Source: Welwitschia mirabilis
Taxonomy: Eukaryota > Gnetophyta > Gnetopsida > Welwitschiales
Assembly: GCA_051453625.1 (NCBI GenBank)
Contig: JBOZIK010000001.1
Span: 111,876,683 to 111,940,682 of the forward strand
DNA length: 64,000 nucleotides
Direction: 5' to 3'
The notes under the pieces are model-generated. The model was not told the DNA's origin. It did no database searches and saw only the letters and a program-made list of their open reading frames with translations. Position numbers and translations under genes: made by a program. Numbering within the stretch: position 1 is the stretch's first letter; each line of letters opens with the position of its first letter. Shown piece by piece: positions 60,089 through 64,000 of this stretch.

Positions 60089-60574
60089 AAGCTTTAAAAT
60101 ACTATTTCTATGATCTTCTAGCATTATGAATTTATCATGCATAACCTCCCTAAATCCATGGAAAATGCATAGCCCATCACTATTATCTTACTGGCATAAA
60201 TTATTTTCTATTACTTTATTTAGTCTAGTATAAATGTCTTTCATATTATATATGTATTTTATTAGTTTCACATTTGGTTTTACTATAGATTTCTTTTATC
60301 TTGTAGATTCATTTTTCCTATTTTTAGTTGAATTTTAGTTTAGAAATTTTCCATCTTATAGATATCTTTTCCATATATGTCTTCAACATTATAGACGTTT
60401 ATAGTTAAACTTATCCAAGCTTGATGAATTCTAAACTGGCTCAACTATGGATTTGAGTATTTTATGTGAATCTTATTGAATATTTTATCAACTTAAAAGA
60501 TATCTTCACTATCTTGTTTCCACATTAGACAAATTGCATTGAGAAGTGAAATTATCAAAACTAGGATTTTGTCA
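58137..60574 (-). mobile_element. 3' LTR of Sirevirus 2
   Basis: On the minus strand the LTR begins TGACAAAATCCTAG at 60574, directly after a polypurine tract, and ends ...CACCCCTCTCCTCTAATTTTAACA near 58137. The edge phrase agaggagaggggtgaatg is the Sirevirus LTR-edge type, also seen as cctagaggggatgaatagg in element 1. It differs in sequence from LTR 1, so it belongs to another family. It carries repeated agatatctt / agatgtcttt words (separate entry). Overlap duplication inflates its length. Confidence 0.72.
58902..60510 (-). promoter_or_regulatory. Repeated AGATATCT / AGACGTCT-like palindromes in LTR 2
   Basis: Examples: agatgtcttt (58906), gatatctttt (58959), agatatcttt (58991), agatgtcttt and atatgtcttt in 59970-60000, aaatgtcttt (60232), agatttcttt (60287), agatatcttt (60361), atatgtcttc (60375), atagacgttt (60394), agatatcttc (60501). 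A palindrome with an ACGT or ATAT core, decayed at CpG, would explain the set. The array is towards the minus-strand 5' side of the LTR, where a U3 enhancer is expected. Confidence 0.5.
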
Positions 60575-60578
60575 ATAA

Positions 60579-60590
60579 TCTCCCCTTTTT
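60579..60590 (-). promoter_or_regulatory. Polypurine tract of Sirevirus 2
   Basis: AAAAAGGGGAGATTAT on the minus strand immediately precedes the LTR start TTGACAAAATCC. It is the same A5G4-5AGA form as in Sirevirus 1. Confidence 0.75.
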
Positions 60591-60982
60591 ATGATATTCA
60601 AAACTTAAAAATACTATTAGCATAACATCTAATAATCATATTTAAAATATCATGAAATTAGAAATAAATTAGAGTTATATCACTATATAGGGGAAAAAAA
60701 TAGTATCTAATCAAAACATGAGTGCATTAAAAATTTTAATGATTAAAACATTGTAAACTATCATACAAACATGATATAATTTATAACCAATGTTAGTACC
60801 AATAATAATCCATCATAGTAATGAAAATTTCATGATCTAATGAACATGCTAAAGTAAACTTTGAAAACACAATAATAGAGAGTGAAAAAAGAATAAAATA
60901 TGCATAAAATCTCATAAGTGAGCATTAAACATGATGTCACTCATAAGATATTCCAACCAACATATCGTCTCTAATTACCTAT
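60591..60982 (-). other. Sirevirus 2, non-coding part between tract and third ORF
   Basis: No ORF or motif is recognised in this AT-rich stretch of about 390 bp; it is internal to the retrotransposon. Confidence 0.5.
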
Positions 60983-63900
60983 AAGTTCATACAAATGTCT
61001 AAATAGATTTATAATTTTCTCCTCTTTTTGAATAGTATAAAAACTCTACAACTGGGAGTCTGAATCATATAAGAGGAGGATGATGTAGGTGGAGGAGTGT
61101 ATCCTTTTTGCAATCGCCTCTATGATAATTCTTCATGATCTAGTGAGGCTTATTTCCTCTTATGACTATACATCTGAGAGACAATGCAGGTTCTAAAAAT
61201 ATTGACTATAGTGATAACAAAAAAACTAGATCTAGAATATAAAGAAGTTCTAAGCAATAGAGCATGGATGACTGGGGGTAATGGCAATGAAGATGGAAAA
61301 CAAAGTGACAAGAACATAGATTACTATGATAAAAGAGATGGTGATAAAAAAGGATATGAAGGATAGTAAATAGGGATTTTTTGGCATGATCTATAACAGA
61401 TGAATAAATTTTCTTTAAATCATCAGAATTATCATTGTTCTATTGTACTAGAAGCTAGTCCTCCTCATAATCCTATGATTTCTTCTCATTGAACTTAGAT
61501 GCAACTAATTCCTATGACTTCTCTACCTTGTTTGATTCATAATCTATGGCTTAACTACTAAAGTATTCTCTTCTTAATTACTCCTCTGATTCTAATCATG
61601 TGAAAGTTACTATGGTCTTCCAACTACTAGCTTACGACTCCCTTAACTACTTGTGTCTTTATGCTTTTTAATAATAATAAATTCCTACTAATCTTTACAA
61701 TCATATTTTCAATGGCATGGATACCCTTCTTTACTAATAAAGAACTATGTGATTTTATAAATTTAGATGTATGAAATTATCTTTTGGAGGCCTTCTAGTT
61801 ATTGTCATTCCTTCACTGAATTAGAGTATGTCTCTTCTCACTAAAATCTAAGAATTACCTCTTTAACTATATTAAATTTACTAGAGGTACTATACTACTA
61901 GCATTACTAGTAATAAGGATAATAAAATATGGACGATCCAAATTTTGGCCTTTACAAAACAATGTGATAATATTCATGAAGAGCATAAATTCAAGATTAA
62001 TATTAAACCCTATAAGTAAGTAATATATAACAAACATTTGCATAAAATTATAATACATGTGACTACCTCCTTTAAATTAAATATTGTAAAGTAAAATTAA
62101 GCTTAAAATATAGATATTAGAAACCATGTATTTTTTGCTCAACATTCTCATGAAAATCCATTTTTAAAACATCAAATATAATGGTCCTTAGGTTGTGATG
62201 TACTACTCTAGCTATTTTACATTTAAAACTTTCTTGAAATGTATGCATGAATAACTGTGGAAAATTATAATCATTTATGCTAGGAAGACTAGTAATAAAT
62301 TAGAAATAGAAATAAAGAAATTCCTCTAATGTGAATTTAAAAGTTTCTTGTAGAATCATCATTTTCATGAATGTTACATAGAACTCATAAAGCACTATAT
62401 CTATAATGATTTTCTACAGTTGCACTATCATTTTTCATCTAANNNNNNNNNNNNNNNNNNNNNNNNNNNNNNNNNNNNNNNNNNNNNNNNNNNNNNNNNN
62501 NNNNNNNNNNNNNNNNNNNNNNNNNNNNNNNNNNNNNNNNNNCCAAGTTCATACAAATGTCTAAATAGATTTATAATTTTCTCCTCTTTTTGAATAGTAT
62601 AAAAACCCTACTTAATAAAAGTAGAGTCACTAGTATACTAATCTCTATGCCCTACATCATCACTGTCATCATCGCTATCATGACTAATGGAAGTCTGAAT
62701 TGTATAAGAGGAGGATGATGTAGGTGGAGGAGTGTATCCTTTTTGTAATGGACTATATGATAACTCTTCATGATCTAATGAGGCTTATCTCCTCTTATGA
62801 CTATACATCTAAGAGACGATGAAGGTTCTAAAAATATTGACTATAGTATTAATAGCAAAACTAGATCTAGAATATGAAGAAGTACTAAGCAGTAGAGCAT
62901 GGATGGCTGGGGGTAATGATGATGAAGATGGAAAACATAGTGACGAGGGCATAGATTACTATGATAAATAGACAATGATAAAAAAGAATATGAAGGATAG
63001 TAAATAGGGATTTTTTGGCATGATCTATAAAATAGGAATGGATCGTCATTTAAATCATCAGATTATCATAGTTCTATTGTACTAGAAGCTAGTCCTCCTC
63101 ATAATCCTATGCTTTCTTCTCATTGAACTTAGATGCAACTAATTCCTATGACTTCTTTACCTTGTTTAACTCATAATATATGGCTTAAGTACTAGAGTCT
63201 TCTCTATCTCTAATTTTTCCTCTAAATCAAATCATGTGAAAGTCACTATGGTCTTCCAACTACTAGCTTACACCTCCCTTAGCTAGTTGTGTCTTTATGC
63301 CTTTTTAATAATAATAAATTCCTACTAATCTTTATAATCATATTTCCAATGGCATGTATACCCTTCCTTACTAATAAATAAATATGTGATTTTATAAATT
63401 TTGATGTATGAAATTATCTTTTGGAGGCCTTCTACTTATTATCATCTATTCACTGAATTAGAATACATCTCTTCTCACTGAACTCTAAGAATTACCTCTT
63501 TAACTATATTAAATTTACTATAGGTACTATACTACTAGCATTACTAATAATAATGCTAATGAAATATGGATGATCCAAATTTTGGCCTTTATAAAGGAAT
63601 GTGATAATGTTCATGAAGAGCATAAATTCAAGATTAATATTAAACCCTATAACTAAGTAATATATAACAAACATTTGCATAAAATTATAATAAATGTGAC
63701 TACCTCCTTTAACTTGAATATTGTAAAGTAAAATCAAGCTTAAAATAGAGATATTAGAAACCATGTATTTTTTGCTTAACACTCTTATGAAAATCCATTT
63801 TGGAGTCATCAAATATAATGGTCCTTAGGTTGTGATGTACTACTCTAGCTATTTTACATTTAAAACTTTCTTGAAATGTATGCTTGAACAACAGAGGAAA

Positions 63901-64000
63901 ATTAGAATCATGTATGCTAATAATACTATTAATAAATTAGAAATAGAAATAGAGAAGTTTCTGTAATTTACATTTAAAAGTTTCTGGTAGAATCATCATT
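60983..64000 (+). repeat. Contig-overlap pair of about 1.46 kb (60983-62442 and 62543-64000)
   Basis: agttcatacaaatgtctaaatag to actatcattttt is shown twice; the second version continues beyond the window. It differs by an insertion of about 95 bp at 62605-62700 (acidic repeat of the ORF) that is missing or rearranged at 61045-61060. Confidence 0.88.
60983..64000 (-). pseudogene. Envelope-like / PTPD-domain third ORF of Sirevirus 2 (partial, two versions)
   Basis: Leftward from the window edge: GFNINLEFMLFMNIITFLYK and HPYFISIIISNASSIVPI (63700-63510; parallel at 62050-61870). These fit the conserved block in Sirevirus third ORFs where a short hydrophobic segment is followed by the LPYG..(I/L)..IF pattern. 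Downstream, near the end, KGYTPPPTSSSSYTIQTSIS then HDSDDDSDD (62745-62650) forms a Pro/Ser-rich and acidic tail. Frames are broken in between. It has the same position and orientation as the third ORF of Sirevirus 1, next to the polypurine tract. Pol should lie to the right, outside the window. Confidence 0.5.

Noticed and set aside
61184-61366. Plus-strand hydrophilic 60-codon ORF
   Set aside because: It is antisense to the decayed third ORF of Sirevirus 2 and has no counterpart kept open in the overlapping version.
1-64000. CRISPR arrays, prophage or bacterial operons, organellar inserts
   Set aside because: No regularly spaced identical repeats with unique spacers, no ribosome-binding sites or long bacterial-type ORFs, and no chloroplast or mitochondrial genes recognised.

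Overview
This window is AT-rich, intron-era eukaryotic DNA, almost certainly from the nuclear genome of a flowering plant. The evidence is Ty1/copia elements of the Sirevirus type, a Ty3/gypsy element of the Athila/Tat type, plant-type CACTA transposon ends, and broken fragments of two plant housekeeping genes (a BRIZ/BRAP2-type ubiquitin ligase and the spliceosomal helicase Aquarius). The species cannot be named from the sequence. I see no intact host gene, RNA gene, CRISPR array or organellar insert. Nearly every open frame is short and AT-driven; the recognisable genes are decayed transposon genes full of stops and frameshifts.

Layout. 1-9.7 kb is unassigned AT-rich sequence with small tandem repeats and a (GT)n microsatellite. 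9.78-14.15 kb holds minus-strand gene fragments: BRIZ exons with apparent splice sites, an Aquarius segment and an unrecognised ORF. They lie inward of a CACTA-type transposon end that finishes at about 15.168 kb. That end directly abuts the C-terminal integrase of a plus-strand gypsy element (gypsy I, 15.17-18.05 kb), followed by a second CACTA end (18.15-19.10 kb) and an LTR-like block (19.85-21.33 kb). 21.5-24.5 kb is a different LTR-like unit. 25.93-39.15 kb is a minus-strand Sirevirus with both LTRs, gag, protease, integrase, RT with an intact YVDD, RNase H and an envelope-like ORF. 39.5-53.1 kb is a plus-strand gypsy element (gypsy II) with leader, gag, protease, RT, RNase H, integrase and a long 3' region. 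53.1-58.1 kb is unassigned, with a tandem repeat array. 58.14-64.0 kb is the 3' end of a second minus-strand Sirevirus (LTR, polypurine tract, envelope-like ORF).

Assembly warning. Most 100-N gaps are flanked by two copies of the same sequence: the text after the gap restarts at an earlier point of the text before it. These look like overlapping contig ends or alternative haplotypes that were not merged. By my own tally about 14-15 kb of the window is counted twice. The tandem gag, protease, RT, RNase H and integrase copies should therefore not be read as real gene duplications.

The most interesting biology is (i) the co-oriented host gene fragments beside a CACTA end, a candidate Pack-CACTA gene capture, and (ii) two unrelated arrays of short decayed palindromes (GTCGAC-derived, and AGATATCT/AGACGTCT-like) in the LTRs of the two Sireviruses. 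The first array lies upstream of a TATA-like box.
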